From: Bacteroidales bacterium UBA6445
GTDB lineage: Bacteria > Bacteroidota > Bacteroidia > Bacteroidales > UBA932
Assembly (NCBI GenBank): GCA_002439585.1
Contig: DJOF01000008.1
Coordinates: 332,445-396,444 of the forward strand
Length of the DNA: 64,000 bases
Reading direction: 5' to 3'
Position 1 is the first letter of the stretch. Every line of letters begins with the position of its first letter. Below are positions 34,913 through 43,054 of the stretch, piece by piece. Under the pieces are notes generated by a model. That model saw nothing but the letters and a program-made list of their open reading frames with translations. It ran no database searches and was not told where the DNA came from. A program made the position numbers and the translations under genes.

Positions 34913-35911
34913 TTAGTATAGTTTGCGTTTTCTTTTGAATTTGAAAAGACCTTCTATCTTGAGTTTCCAGTAGTACAGGAGTGGATTGCGTGTAAGAAGA
35001 AGGAGTCTTCTGTAGTTGCGCTTGTTAAGAGATGATGGGTCGAAGGGAAAGTATCGGGCTGTGATGTCTGCAATCATCTTAGTGGCCCTGAGCCCATCTG
35101 ATACTTTGGCATCGCTTCTTGCAATATGCTTTGCCTCCCTTATTGCTGTCTCTGCAAATTTGTTCTTAAGCATCTTGTCGGCTGAAGGAAGAAGCTTATG
35201 TCCTATGACATAGTCATATCGCGCTCTTTCAACTTCAAAGAATGCAAGGCACTTGTGCAGAGGCATGCTGTGGTCGATGCTTTGGCTTCTCTGCACATAA
35301 TGATAGCCTATGATCGGGCATACGGCAACAGTCTCGGCAAGTGCAAACCATTTATGCATGGTAAAGTAGTCTTCATACAGTCGGCCTACAGGCATTGGAT
35401 CTTTCATAATTTCCTTTCGATAGATCTTGTTCCATACCATGCTTTTGATGACTTTGTCTTGAAGCAGTAGCATCAGAGCCTCGTCTCGTGTATAGATCTT
35501 TTCTTCTGGATATTCGAAAGTCTCTTTGCTGTTGTCCGCATAGTCCTTCTCGAATCCGCATATCGTAATATCAGCACCTGTGCGTACTGCAGTGTCTACG
35601 AGCCTCTCGAACATGAACGGTTCTACGTAGTCATCACTGTCTACATATCCTATAAATTTCCCTCGTGCTGTCCCGAAGGCAATGTTACGGCTGTCGCTTA
35701 GACCCGAGTTGGCCTTGTGGATAAGTCTGATACGTGGCTCTTTTTCTGCATATTCATCGCATATGGACGGGCAACTGTCAGTAGAGCCGTCGTCCATGAG
35801 CAGTATCTCCCAGTCCTGAAAACTCTGGTCGATGATTGAGTCAAGGCATCGTCTCAGATAGTTTTCTACATTATAGACAGAGACTATGATGCTCAATGTC
35901 GGTGATATCAT
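34913..35911 (-). CDS. Glycosyltransferase family 2
   Basis: 332 residues from the ATG at 35911 (MISPTLSIIVSVYNVENYL...); the longer ATG at 35938 adds nine non-conserved residues. GT2 motifs: CLDSIIDQSFQDWEILLMDDG (about 24-44) and the DXD FIGYVDSDDYVEP (about 87-99). First gene of the four-gene operon; the SRP RNA lies upstream on the same strand. It acts on an unknown surface glycan. Confidence 0.85.
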   Translation of the reverse strand: MISPTLSIIVSVYNVENYLRRCLDSIIDQSFQDWEILLMDDGSTDSCPSICDEYAEKEPRIRLIHKANSGLSDSRNIAFGTARGKFIGYVDSDDYVEPFMFERLVDTAVRTGADITICGFEKDYADNSKETFEYPEEKIYTRDEALMLLLQDKVIKSMVWNKIYRKEIMKDPMPVGRLYEDYFTMHKWFALAETVAVCPIIGYHYVQRSQSIDHSMPLHKCLAFFEVERARYDYVIGHKLLPSADKMLKNKFAETAIREAKHIARSDAKVSDGLRATKMIADITARYFPFDPSSLNKRNYRRLLLLTRNPLLYYWKLKIEGLFKFKRKRKLY

Positions 35912-35989
35912 AGATTCTATACGGTTGTTGTGCCACAATAACCCCTTGCCGCATCCTCATTATGGGGCTCAGGAAAATATACAAAAAAA

Positions 35990-36086
35990 GGGAAAGCTAG
36001 ATACATCGCACCGCTACAACCTCCTACCCTTGCTGCCTTCCGGCCCTGGGGGAATTTAGAGGGAGCTGGTCGTGTATGACTTTCCC
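35990..36086 (-). ncRNA. ffs: Signal recognition particle RNA (4.5S type)
   Basis: Minus-strand RNA of about 97 bases with the domain IV core GGCCGGAAGGCAGCAAGGG, and closing arms GGGAAAG / CTTTCCC. Seven T residues follow directly (35983-35989). The consensus promoter at 36120-36091 predicts a start near 36086. It binds Ffh to target nascent membrane and secreted proteins. Confidence 0.95.
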
Positions 36087-36090
36087 AGAG

Positions 36091-36120
36091 CAAATGTACA
36101 AATTATTTCTTGACTTGCAA
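36091..36120 (-). promoter_or_regulatory. Promoter of the SRP RNA
   Basis: On the minus strand TTG (36120-36118), 19 bases, TACATTTG (36098-36091). It is placed so that transcription starts at the RNA 5' end. Confidence 0.8.
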
Positions 36121-36242
36121 TGCTTTTGACAAAATTAGCGCAGTAACCATGCTGGGGTTTTCGTGAAGAATATGCCTCAAAAAACAGATAATGAAATTCA
36201 AACAATTTCTTATAATGAAATAAATCTAAACTGCTTCTAAAT

Positions 36243-36725
36243 TTATACGGTTTCTAAGTTGTTGAAAATGAATGGTAGAAGATCGTCCACTTTCTTGAAT
36301 TTCAGGATCTCTCCTGTGCTGTAGAGAATGATGCTCATGTCTTGACCGCTGAGCTTCTGGTATTCGGCCATGACTTGTCTACATGCACCGCAAGGAGCTG
36401 TCACAGTGTCGCTTAGTGCTCCTTTGTAGAAGCTGGCGATGGCTATTGACTTCATTGAAAGCTCTGGGTGAGAGGCATGTGCTGCAAACATTGCAGTCCT
36501 CTCGGCACACAGTCCTGAGGGAGAGGCCGCATTCTCCTGGTTGGCTCCGCTGGCGATGCTTCCGTCCGACAGTCTCACAGCTGCCCCGACTTTAAATCTG
36601 GAATATGGAGAATATGAGCCGTCTATGGCCTTTATCGCTGCCTCACAAAGTTCTCTGTCAGCTGCTGCAAGATCTTCCATTCCCGAGAATCTTTCGTATT
36701 CTATCTGTATTATTTTCTTTTCCAT
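36243..36725 (-). CDS. cdd: Cytidine deaminase
   Basis: 160 residues. Zinc-deaminase motifs CAE at 73-75 (GLCAERTAMF) and PCGAC at 111-115, with Cys73, Cys112 and Cys115 as zinc ligands and Glu75 as proton shuttle. Substrate-binding residues are in GANQENAA near 60-67. It deaminates cytidine and deoxycytidine to uridine and deoxyuridine in pyrimidine salvage. Slightly longer than the 130-residue homotetrameric form, with a short N-terminal extension. Divergent from mnmA. Confidence 0.93.
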   Translation of the reverse strand: MEKKIIQIEYERFSGMEDLAAADRELCEAAIKAIDGSYSPYSRFKVGAAVRLSDGSIASGANQENAASPSGLCAERTAMFAAHASHPELSMKSIAIASFYKGALSDTVTAPCGACRQVMAEYQKLSGQDMSIILYSTGEILKFKKVDDLLPFIFNNLETV

Positions 36726-36866
36726 GACAGTGTCGTTGATGCGTCAACTCGCAATTTAGGAAAAATTTCGTTCCGTTGCGCAAGATCCCAATATATACGG
36801 GATCATAATATGAGAATCGGAGTCTGCTGACGCTTATGATTGCGGCATTAGTATATGCTTTTTCTG

Positions 36867-36874
36867 TATCTTTG
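36867..36874 (+). promoter_or_regulatory. -7 box of mnmA
   Basis: TATCTTTG ends 18 bases before the ATG at 36892, and overlaps a possible GTG at 36874. This makes the GTG an unlikely start. A TTG at 36840-36842 is 24 bases upstream, longer than usual. Confidence 0.5.
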
Positions 36875-36891
36875 TGCAAATTTATAAGGAT

Positions 36892-38355
36892 ATGACAGCA
36901 TTGTCAGATGACAAGAGTAGGATAAAGGTGTGTGTCGGGCTTTCGGGCGGTGTGGACTCGAGTGTTGCGGCGTATCTGCTGAAGCAGGAAGGCTACGACG
37001 TCTTTGCTATGTTCATGCAGAACTGGCATGATACCGAAGGTACACTGCACGGAGACTGTGAATGGGAAGAGGATCGCTTCGTTGCTGAGATGGTTGCCAG
37101 GAAGATAGGTATACCTTTCTATTTCATAGACTTGAGCAAGGAGTACCGGAGCAAGGTGGTAGATTATATGTTTGCTGAATATGCTGCCGGGCGTACTCCC
37201 AATCCGGATGTGCTTTGTAACCGAGAGATTAAGTTTGCGGCTTTCATGAAGGCTGCCTTGGGGATGGGCGCAGATATGGTGGCTACAGGGCATTACTGTA
37301 TCAAGGAGCCCGCGAGAGGAGAAGACGGTACACAGGCCGAATATGACGGGAAACCCCTATGGCGTATTCTTGCAGGTACGGATCCGGGCAAAGATCAGAG
37401 CTATTTTCTCTGCCAGCTTGATCAGGAGCAACTCTCACGCGCACTTTTCCCCATAGGCAGACTATATAAGAAGGATGTGCGCTGCATTGCTGCTGAAGCT
37501 GATCTGCCTTCTGCTGAGAAAAAGGATTCCCAGGGGATATGCTTTGTCGGGAAGGTGGATCTTCCTGTCTTCCTGCAGCAGAAACTCAAACCCTCGGAAG
37601 GGGATGTCGTTGAGGTCTATGATGCTTATTATGGCGATTCCAAGCAATACAGAGATCGTTGCAGTATCCTTGCATCTCTTCTTGCGGCTGGCAATATCCC
37701 CAATCTGATAACTGATTATATCTCGGAAGACAAGTCGAAGCCTTCAAGTCCGGCGATATACGAGGGTGGATGTACGGTGGAGAAGTCGGTGTACGATTAT
37801 GAAAAGATAGCATCCTGTCCGGATTCGGCTTTGGATATGCTCTCGGAACCAATGGATTACGGGGATCTATGCTTCGAGACTGAGACATACCGTTCCGGCA
37901 GACATCACGTTAAGAAAGAGCGATATAAGGACAATCCCTACGGGAAAATAATAGGTCGTCACGATGGAGCACAGTTCTATACGGTCGGCCAGCGCAAAGG
38001 TCTCGGAATAGGCGGTCACAGAGACTCTGTCTTTGTCATCGGGACTGATATATTACGCAATATAATATATGTTGGCGAAGGCCATACTCATAAGGGACTG
38101 TCACGCTCGTGTCTTAAGGTAAATGCCGGTGACATACACTGGATAAGGCCGGACAAGGCAATGGCTGACGGACAGATCAGAAGATATCGCGTGAGGATAA
38201 GGTACAGGCAGCCGCTTCAGGATGCAGTTCTTGTCAAGAGGCCTTCAGGAATGTACATATTGTTTGAGAAGCCACAGCGTGGGATTACTTCAGGACAGTT
38301 TGCCGTGTGGTATGATGCCGAAGAGATGCTCGGCTCAGGAGTTATATGGAAATGA
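36892..38355 (+). CDS. mnmA: tRNA-specific 2-thiouridylase MnmA with a large insertion
   Basis: 487 residues; the family is normally 360-390. The PP-loop SGGVDS is at 18-23, catalytic Cys109 lies in NPDVLCN and Cys217 in QGICFVG, and GATGHY-type ATGHY is at 131-135. YTVGQRKGLGIGG is at 363-375. It installs the 2-thio group on U34 of tRNA for Lys, Glu and Gln. Between about 241 and 348 an extra block of roughly 105 residues separates the PSEGDVVEV strand from GKIIGRHDGAQFYTVGQRK; it has no recognisable motif. The frame is open throughout, so it is not a frameshift. Its stop codon overlaps the 3' end of tRNA-Thr on the other strand by one base. Confidence 0.92.
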   Translation: MTALSDDKSRIKVCVGLSGGVDSSVAAYLLKQEGYDVFAMFMQNWHDTEGTLHGDCEWEEDRFVAEMVARKIGIPFYFIDLSKEYRSKVVDYMFAEYAAGRTPNPDVLCNREIKFAAFMKAALGMGADMVATGHYCIKEPARGEDGTQAEYDGKPLWRILAGTDPGKDQSYFLCQLDQEQLSRALFPIGRLYKKDVRCIAAEADLPSAEKKDSQGICFVGKVDLPVFLQQKLKPSEGDVVEVYDAYYGDSKQYRDRCSILASLLAAGNIPNLITDYISEDKSKPSSPAIYEGGCTVEKSVYDYEKIASCPDSALDMLSEPMDYGDLCFETETYRSGRHHVKKERYKDNPYGKIIGRHDGAQFYTVGQRKGLGIGGHRDSVFVIGTDILRNIIYVGEGHTHKGLSRSCLKVNAGDIHWIRPDKAMADGQIRRYRVRIRYRQPLQDAVLVKRPSGMYILFEKPQRGITSGQFAVWYDAEEMLGSGVIWK

Positions 38356-38427
38356 GCCACTCAAGGGGTTCGAACCCTCGACCTGCGCATTACGAATGCG
38401 CTGCTCTACCAACTGAGCTAAAGTGGC
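38355..38427 (-). tRNA. tRNA-Thr (anticodon CGT)
   Basis: 73-base cloverleaf on the minus strand: acceptor GCCACTT / GAGTGGC, anticodon stem GCGCA/TGCGC with loop TTCGTAA, anticodon CGT, T-arm GAGGGTTCGAACCCC. Its last base overlaps the stop codon of mnmA. Confidence 0.94.
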
Positions 38428-38462
38428 TTGTGTATAGCCTGTTCGTAATCGGAACAGGAGTA

Positions 38463-38494
38463 CAAATATAGTGTCTTTTGAGAATTGTCCCAAA
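38463..38494 (-). promoter_or_regulatory. Promoter of tRNA-Thr
   Basis: On the minus strand TTTG (38494-38491), 20 bases, TATATTTG (38470-38463). The hairpin CTGTTC / GAACAG (38439-38456) lies between it and the tRNA. Confidence 0.7.
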
Positions 38495-38507
38495 TAAATT
38501 TGAATTA

Positions 38508-39014
38508 ATGGCTGAAATGAATACCAAAGTGCAGATGATAGATGCTGGTATGAGGCTTGTAAGGTCGTCCAACCCAATAGGTACTGAGATAGGACGTGTG
38601 AGGGCTGTGTTGTCTGAGTATGGAAAGGTCTATATGAATGGAGCTTTCGAGCTGTCCCGGCTTCCTGATTCGGCGGGGGATTTCGACCTTTTCGTGGATA
38701 TGTCTTCTTTCTGGAGGTTCAGATATCTCACCTGTAAGGTGGAAGCCGCATGCGAAGCTCCTGGAGAGGATGGAAAGTATGTCTATGCGATCACACTGCG
38801 GCAGGGCGACAAAAGCACAGTTATCAGGGGGATAGTCATGGCTGCTCTCATTTTGTGCTGTCTTGCTGTCATAGTAGCTATCCCGGGATTTATTCCCAAG
38901 TTATTTGCTGCTGCCGGTGCCCTTGCTATCTCGTATTGGTGGATTTTGCCTGACTCTTACTCTCGCCGTCAAGTAACGAGGCTGCTGCATGGCGGCCTGC
39001 AAGGTAACCTGTAG
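38508..39014 (+). CDS. Hypothetical membrane protein
   Basis: 168 residues from the ATG at 38508 (the longer frame from 38478 adds ten residues). The first half is soluble, with the pattern FELSRLPDSAGDFDLFVDMSSFW. Two adjacent membrane segments follow at about 107-125 and 128-143 (IVMAALILCCLAVIVAIPGF and LFAAAGALAISYWWIL). Not recognised. Its last 89 bases overlap the end of the convergent flavoprotein gene (38926-40308), an unusually long coding overlap. Confidence 0.55.
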   Translation: MAEMNTKVQMIDAGMRLVRSSNPIGTEIGRVRAVLSEYGKVYMNGAFELSRLPDSAGDFDLFVDMSSFWRFRYLTCKVEAACEAPGEDGKYVYAITLRQGDKSTVIRGIVMAALILCCLAVIVAIPGFIPKLFAAAGALAISYWWILPDSYSRRQVTRLLHGGLQGNL

Positions 39015-40308
39015 AAAAAGCGGTCTGGAGGTTGTATCCTCCTGTATCTGCGTCTATGTCGAGAACTTCACCGCATAGGTAAAGCCCTTTGCATTTGCGG
39101 GCTTCCATGGTCTTGGGACTTACTTCGTCACTAGCTACGCCACCCGCAGTGATGACGCAGCGCTCGTAGCCCACATAGCCGTCAATTGCTATTTTCCAAC
39201 ATCGTGTCGCCTGTATGAATTGGCCGAGGTCAAAGCTTTCCTTGCCCTTTTGACTTTGTCTGATTATTCCGGTGGTTGTCCTCAAGAAACCGGCTGTCAG
39301 TTCCTTAGGCATTAGTTTGCCGCAAAGTACACTGGCGAGAGTCCTTGCTCCACGTCCCTGACTCCGGCTATCGGATAGGATATCTTTCCACAGTCCCGAT
39401 ACGCGCTGTCTATATTCATCTTCGGCGACTCCTGGCTTTAGATCTATCTCAAGGCTGACTTTTCCGCCGTTTGTCATTGTCTTTACCGCTGTCCTGCTGA
39501 GTGCGAATCCTATAGGTCCCTCTATGCCTCCGTCTGTGAAATCAATGTCTCCCATAGCCTCCTGCAGGCATTGCTTTCCGCTCATAAGCCTTACTCCGAC
39601 GTTCTTGAGAGATATTCCGCATAGGAGATGTCCTGTATCTGAGAGAGGTATGCTTCGGTCTATATGCATTCCGTCATTTCCCCTGTCTTGCTTGTATCCA
39701 GCAGGGACAAGCGCGGTGAGTGAGGGAAAGCGTGGTTTGAGGCTGAGACCAAGAGTCGAAGCGAAGTCATATCCGTCTCCCGTTGAGCCTGTGGTAGGGT
39801 AGGAGAGACCTCCTGTAGCTATGATCACGCGCTTTGCAGAGAGTGTCTGTCCGCCAGGAAGCGTTATCATGAAGATTTCCCCTTCCTTGCTGATTCCCGT
39901 GACCTGTCTTCCTGTAAGAATCTCGGCTCCGGCCCTCTTTGCGGCAGAATACAAGGCATCGGCTATATCCATTGACTTGTGTGAGGCTGGGAAGACCCTG
40001 TCGCCTCTTTCGGTTATGGATTCCACTCCATTCTTTTTGAAAAATCCGATCACTTTATCTGGAGGGAACTCCATGAAAGCGATTCTAAGCAGATTGGAAT
40101 TGGCTCGCACATGGGGTGAGAATGCGTTCCAGTCTTTCTCGTTTGTATAATTGCACCTTCCCTTACCAGTAATGATCACTTTCCTGCAGGGACGCGGCAT
40201 TTTCTCCAATACCGTGACTTGCGGCCTGTTCTCTGAAGATGCTGCGCTGAAAGCCGCCATCATTCCTGACGCTCCGCCACCTATTATGGCTATGTCGGTG
40301 TCTGTCAT
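38926..40308 (-). CDS. BaiN/HI0933-family NAD(P)/FAD-dependent oxidoreductase
   Basis: 460 residues from the ATG at 40308, which gives the standard N-terminus DTDIAIIGGGASGMMAA (FAD dinucleotide motif GGGASG). The longer frame from 40356 would overlap the neighbouring gene. KVIITGKGRCNYTNE and GGLSYPTTGSTGDGY near 165-180 are typical of the HI0933 family, and the end ITAGGVASDEVSPKTMEARK...GEVLDIDADTGGYNLQ is highly characteristic. Some members (BaiN) act in bile-acid dehydroxylation, but most are uncharacterised; function here is unknown. An extra 14 or so residues at the C-terminus lie in the region overlapping the membrane-protein gene. Confidence 0.85.
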   Translation of the reverse strand: MTDTDIAIIGGGASGMMAAFSAASSENRPQVTVLEKMPRPCRKVIITGKGRCNYTNEKDWNAFSPHVRANSNLLRIAFMEFPPDKVIGFFKKNGVESITERGDRVFPASHKSMDIADALYSAAKRAGAEILTGRQVTGISKEGEIFMITLPGGQTLSAKRVIIATGGLSYPTTGSTGDGYDFASTLGLSLKPRFPSLTALVPAGYKQDRGNDGMHIDRSIPLSDTGHLLCGISLKNVGVRLMSGKQCLQEAMGDIDFTDGGIEGPIGFALSRTAVKTMTNGGKVSLEIDLKPGVAEDEYRQRVSGLWKDILSDSRSQGRGARTLASVLCGKLMPKELTAGFLRTTTGIIRQSQKGKESFDLGQFIQATRCWKIAIDGYVGYERCVITAGGVASDEVSPKTMEARKCKGLYLCGEVLDIDADTGGYNLQTAFSTGYLAGRHAAASLLDGESKSQAKSTNTR

Positions 40309-40315
40309 GCTTCTG

Positions 40316-40885
40316 TCACTCAAATCTGATATCGAAAAATACTGGAGTCTTGTCACCTGTCTTTAGGGAAATGCTCCTGTTGCTGCCTTCTCTTTCGGCA
40401 AGATTTATCCGGCTGCTCAACTCTATGACAATGATGTCACCTTTACGAAGGTAGAGTATCTCGGATGCTTCTCGTATGGCGCTGTCAATCAGAGCGATAT
40501 CTGGCAGGGTTCCTTGCCATATCGTCATACCGTCAGCTGTCAGTGTCATCTCTCCTGAAGGCCCAGTGTATTCGGATAGAGTAATCTCCGGTACGGGAAT
40601 GTAGGATGTATGGTCAAGGCACGATGCGCAGGCAAAGTCCTCTTCCCTGCCCGTTATCATGTTCTCAGGATATAGAAGAAGCCCGACACCGAGAGTATCG
40701 TAGTATCTCCTTACGAAGCTGCTTCCTATGTATTTCCCTGATCTAGATATGGAGACTGTTATAGCAGGAGTACATGTAAGCAGTCTGATATTGTCGGTAG
40801 GGAAATAGTCTTCGTTGTTCTTGTCCCTTGTCGTGTCAGGACGTACGAAATATCTTCCTGCGGCATTTCTTACTACGATGTTCAC
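40316..40885 (-). CDS. Uncharacterised protein with weak resemblance to the FAH fold
   Basis: 189 residues, no signal peptide or membrane segment. The C-terminal half reads SEYTGPSGEMTLTADGMTIWQG..DIALIDSAIREASEILYLRKGDIIVIEL, which recalls the strand order of fumarylacetoacetate-hydrolase-like proteins (a NG..Q.G.T..M segment, then LISR-like helix, then LxxGDII). The metal-binding ExE of true FAH enzymes is not recognisable. It lies 1 base after the exonuclease and 7 bases before the flavoprotein gene, so it is in the dnaN-exonuclease operon. Function not assigned. Confidence 0.45.
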   Translation of the reverse strand: MNIVVRNAAGRYFVRPDTTRDKNNEDYFPTDNIRLLTCTPAITVSISRSGKYIGSSFVRRYYDTLGVGLLLYPENMITGREEDFACASCLDHTSYIPVPEITLSEYTGPSGEMTLTADGMTIWQGTLPDIALIDSAIREASEILYLRKGDIIVIELSSRINLAEREGSNRSISLKTGDKTPVFFDIRFE

Positions 40886-40886
40886 T

Positions 40887-41774
40887 TTATCTGCCTTGAT
40901 TGAAAAGATTGGCGAGTTCGTCTAATTTCTCTTTGGTCGGAGGCCTGTTGTCCTTTTCCTTTTTCTCTTCCTTGAAACGCTCCTTGAGCAGCTCGAACTG
41001 CCGTTTTGTGTCCAAGGTGAAATCTCCGTTCTGAATCCATGCAAAATAAGACGGCTCCGTCTCGTATACGGATCTGGCTGTCTTGCCTTTGTGTTTGCCG
41101 AAGGTTATGACGGCTTCCCCATTGTCACCGGTAACAAGTCTTCCGGCATAGTCTATGGTCTTGGGTCTTCCGGCAAAGGTGGAGAGAAAGCCCACGTCAT
41201 TCTTGAGTTTCTCTTGATACATGTCAAGCTGTCCTTTCAGCACCTCATATGTCGCGACTGTGTCGGCTTCTGCCGAGTGTGCATTCTCGAAGTCTTTTCC
41301 TCCGCAATAGAATCTGTATGCCGCTTTGAGGTTGCGTGGCTCCATGTAGTGGTATATTGTCTGGACATCTATCATCTGCTTGTCGTGAAGGTTGATGTCG
41401 AGTTTTATGTTAAGATATTTGCGTGCCCTCTCTATCTCTTCCGCTAGCATCGGGAGATCGAACTTGGTTGAGTTGAATCCGGCCAGGTCACTGTCCTGCA
41501 GCCAACTTACTATCTCTTCGGCCTTGTCACTGAATTTAGGACAAGATACAAGATCTTCGTCCTTGATGCCGTTGACTGCACTAGCGCTTGGGTTCATTTT
41601 GCGCTGACAGCCACTCTCATAGTCCCATGGCTTTATCCTCCATGTCTTGATTCTTTCCTCTCCGTCTGGCATTATCTTGACGAAGCTGAGTTCGACTATT
41701 GAGTCAGTAGCTATATTGAGCCCAGTGCTCTCGATATCGAAGAACACCAAAGGACGCTGAAGATTGAGTTTCAT
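40887..41774 (-). CDS. DEDDh 3'-5' exonuclease (DnaQ-like)
   Basis: 295 residues. ExoI motif FFDIESTG places Asp13 and Glu15; ExoII is AGFNSTKFDLPML with Asp106; ExoIII is HSAEAD with His166 and Asp171. The C-terminal part (FGKHKGKTARSVYETEPSYFAWIQNGDF) is a small DUF3820-like Gln/Lys-rich domain common in Bacteroidetes homologues. Likely trims or proofreads DNA, possibly the epsilon-type subunit for PolIII. It follows dnaN after 10 bases, which fits a replication role. Confidence 0.88.
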   Translation of the reverse strand: MKLNLQRPLVFFDIESTGLNIATDSIVELSFVKIMPDGEERIKTWRIKPWDYESGCQRKMNPSASAVNGIKDEDLVSCPKFSDKAEEIVSWLQDSDLAGFNSTKFDLPMLAEEIERARKYLNIKLDINLHDKQMIDVQTIYHYMEPRNLKAAYRFYCGGKDFENAHSAEADTVATYEVLKGQLDMYQEKLKNDVGFLSTFAGRPKTIDYAGRLVTGDNGEAVITFGKHKGKTARSVYETEPSYFAWIQNGDFTLDTKRQFELLKERFKEEKKEKDNRPPTKEKLDELANLFNQGR

Positions 41775-41784
41775 CGCGCTTCTG

Positions 41785-42903
41785 TTATTTGACCATTATA
41801 GGCATTACGATACTGAATACCTTCTCACTCTTGGCATCCTCCTCGGAAGGAAGCAGAAGGGCTGCCCTTCTCTTGTCAGCAAATTTCATCACTACCTCTT
41901 CGCATGACATGTTGGACAGCATCTCTATGATATGTGTGGATTTGAAGCCTATTGACAATTCGCTACCGTCATATTGGCAGGCAACTTTCTCGTGGGCGGC
42001 AATCTCGAATCCGAGATCCTGGGCTGACACTTCAAGTGAGCCAGGCGTCAGGTCGAATTTTATATGGTTGGATCCTTTCGGGGAACACACCGAGACCCTT
42101 CGTACCATGTTGAGAAGCTGAAGTCTGCCTATACGGAGGATATTTGAGTTGTTCTGAGGGATTATAGTCCTGTAGTTGGGGTAGTTACCTACAACGAGAC
42201 TGCATATTATAGATGTGTCGTCATATCTAAACTCCGCGGTCTTGTCATCGAATCTGATCTCAATGTCGCCTTCCTCCTTGCCTATGACGCCCTTTAGTAC
42301 GGCAGCATGTCTCTTGTTGAGAATAAACGAGCAAGTCTCGGTGGCCTTGACATCGTCAGCAGTATAACATGTAAGTTTCTGAAGGTCAGAAGCTACCAAG
42401 GTGGCGGTATCAGGGGAGATATCGAAAAATATACTGTTCATCAGCGGCCTGTTCTCCTCGTCCGAAGATGCGTATATGGTCTTGCCTATACCGTCGGCGA
42501 GAGTCTGTGCCGGGAATGTTATCTTGTTGGCTGCGTCTCCTACACTTTTACATTCTGGATAATCATCGGCATTGAAGTAGGGGAGGGATGATGCACCGTT
42601 GTTCCAAGCGCATTCGAACTGGTTGTCGCTTAGAGTGCGTATGGTTATAGGCTGGTCAGGAAGCTCCCTGAGCAGATCATTCATCTGTTTTGGAACGGCC
42701 ATCTTGCCATCTTCCTCAGTGCTTTGGACCTCAAGTCCAGTCCTCATTGTGATCTCCTTGTCGGAAGCGGTGACTTCAAGTCTACCGTTTTTGAGAACAA
42801 ACAGATAATTCTCCAAAATTGCCTCTGCTGCCTTGGCCGGGATGGCCTTGGATACGGTCATCATGCCTCTCAGCAGCTCTGAACTGGATATGACAAATTT
42901 CAT
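41785..42903 (-). CDS. dnaN: DNA polymerase III beta clamp
   Basis: 372 residues, three clamp domains. N-terminal MKFVISSSELLRGMMTVSKAIP, NRPLMNSIFFDI near 150, and C-terminal KRRAALLLPSEEDAKSEKVFSIVMPIMVK. The ring tethers PolIII and other partners to DNA. First gene of the operon with the exonuclease, FAH-like and flavoprotein genes. A -7 box TACCTTTG lies at 42959-42952 on the minus strand, 49 bases before the start. Divergent from htrA. Confidence 0.96.
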   Translation of the reverse strand: MKFVISSSELLRGMMTVSKAIPAKAAEAILENYLFVLKNGRLEVTASDKEITMRTGLEVQSTEEDGKMAVPKQMNDLLRELPDQPITIRTLSDNQFECAWNNGASSLPYFNADDYPECKSVGDAANKITFPAQTLADGIGKTIYASSDEENRPLMNSIFFDISPDTATLVASDLQKLTCYTADDVKATETCSFILNKRHAAVLKGVIGKEEGDIEIRFDDKTAEFRYDDTSIICSLVVGNYPNYRTIIPQNNSNILRIGRLQLLNMVRRVSVCSPKGSNHIKFDLTPGSLEVSAQDLGFEIAAHEKVACQYDGSELSIGFKSTHIIEMLSNMSCEEVVMKFADKRRAALLLPSEEDAKSEKVFSIVMPIMVK

Positions 42904-43054
42904 ATTATCAAAATGTTATATATACTTATAATAGGTGTAGCCCATTAAAGGCAAAGGTAAGGAAAAATCCATTATCTATGGCATATATTTTGATTTTTCT
43001 CCCCCCTGCCGCAGAGGTATATACTGCGGTGTGTACAATGAAAATCATAATGAT

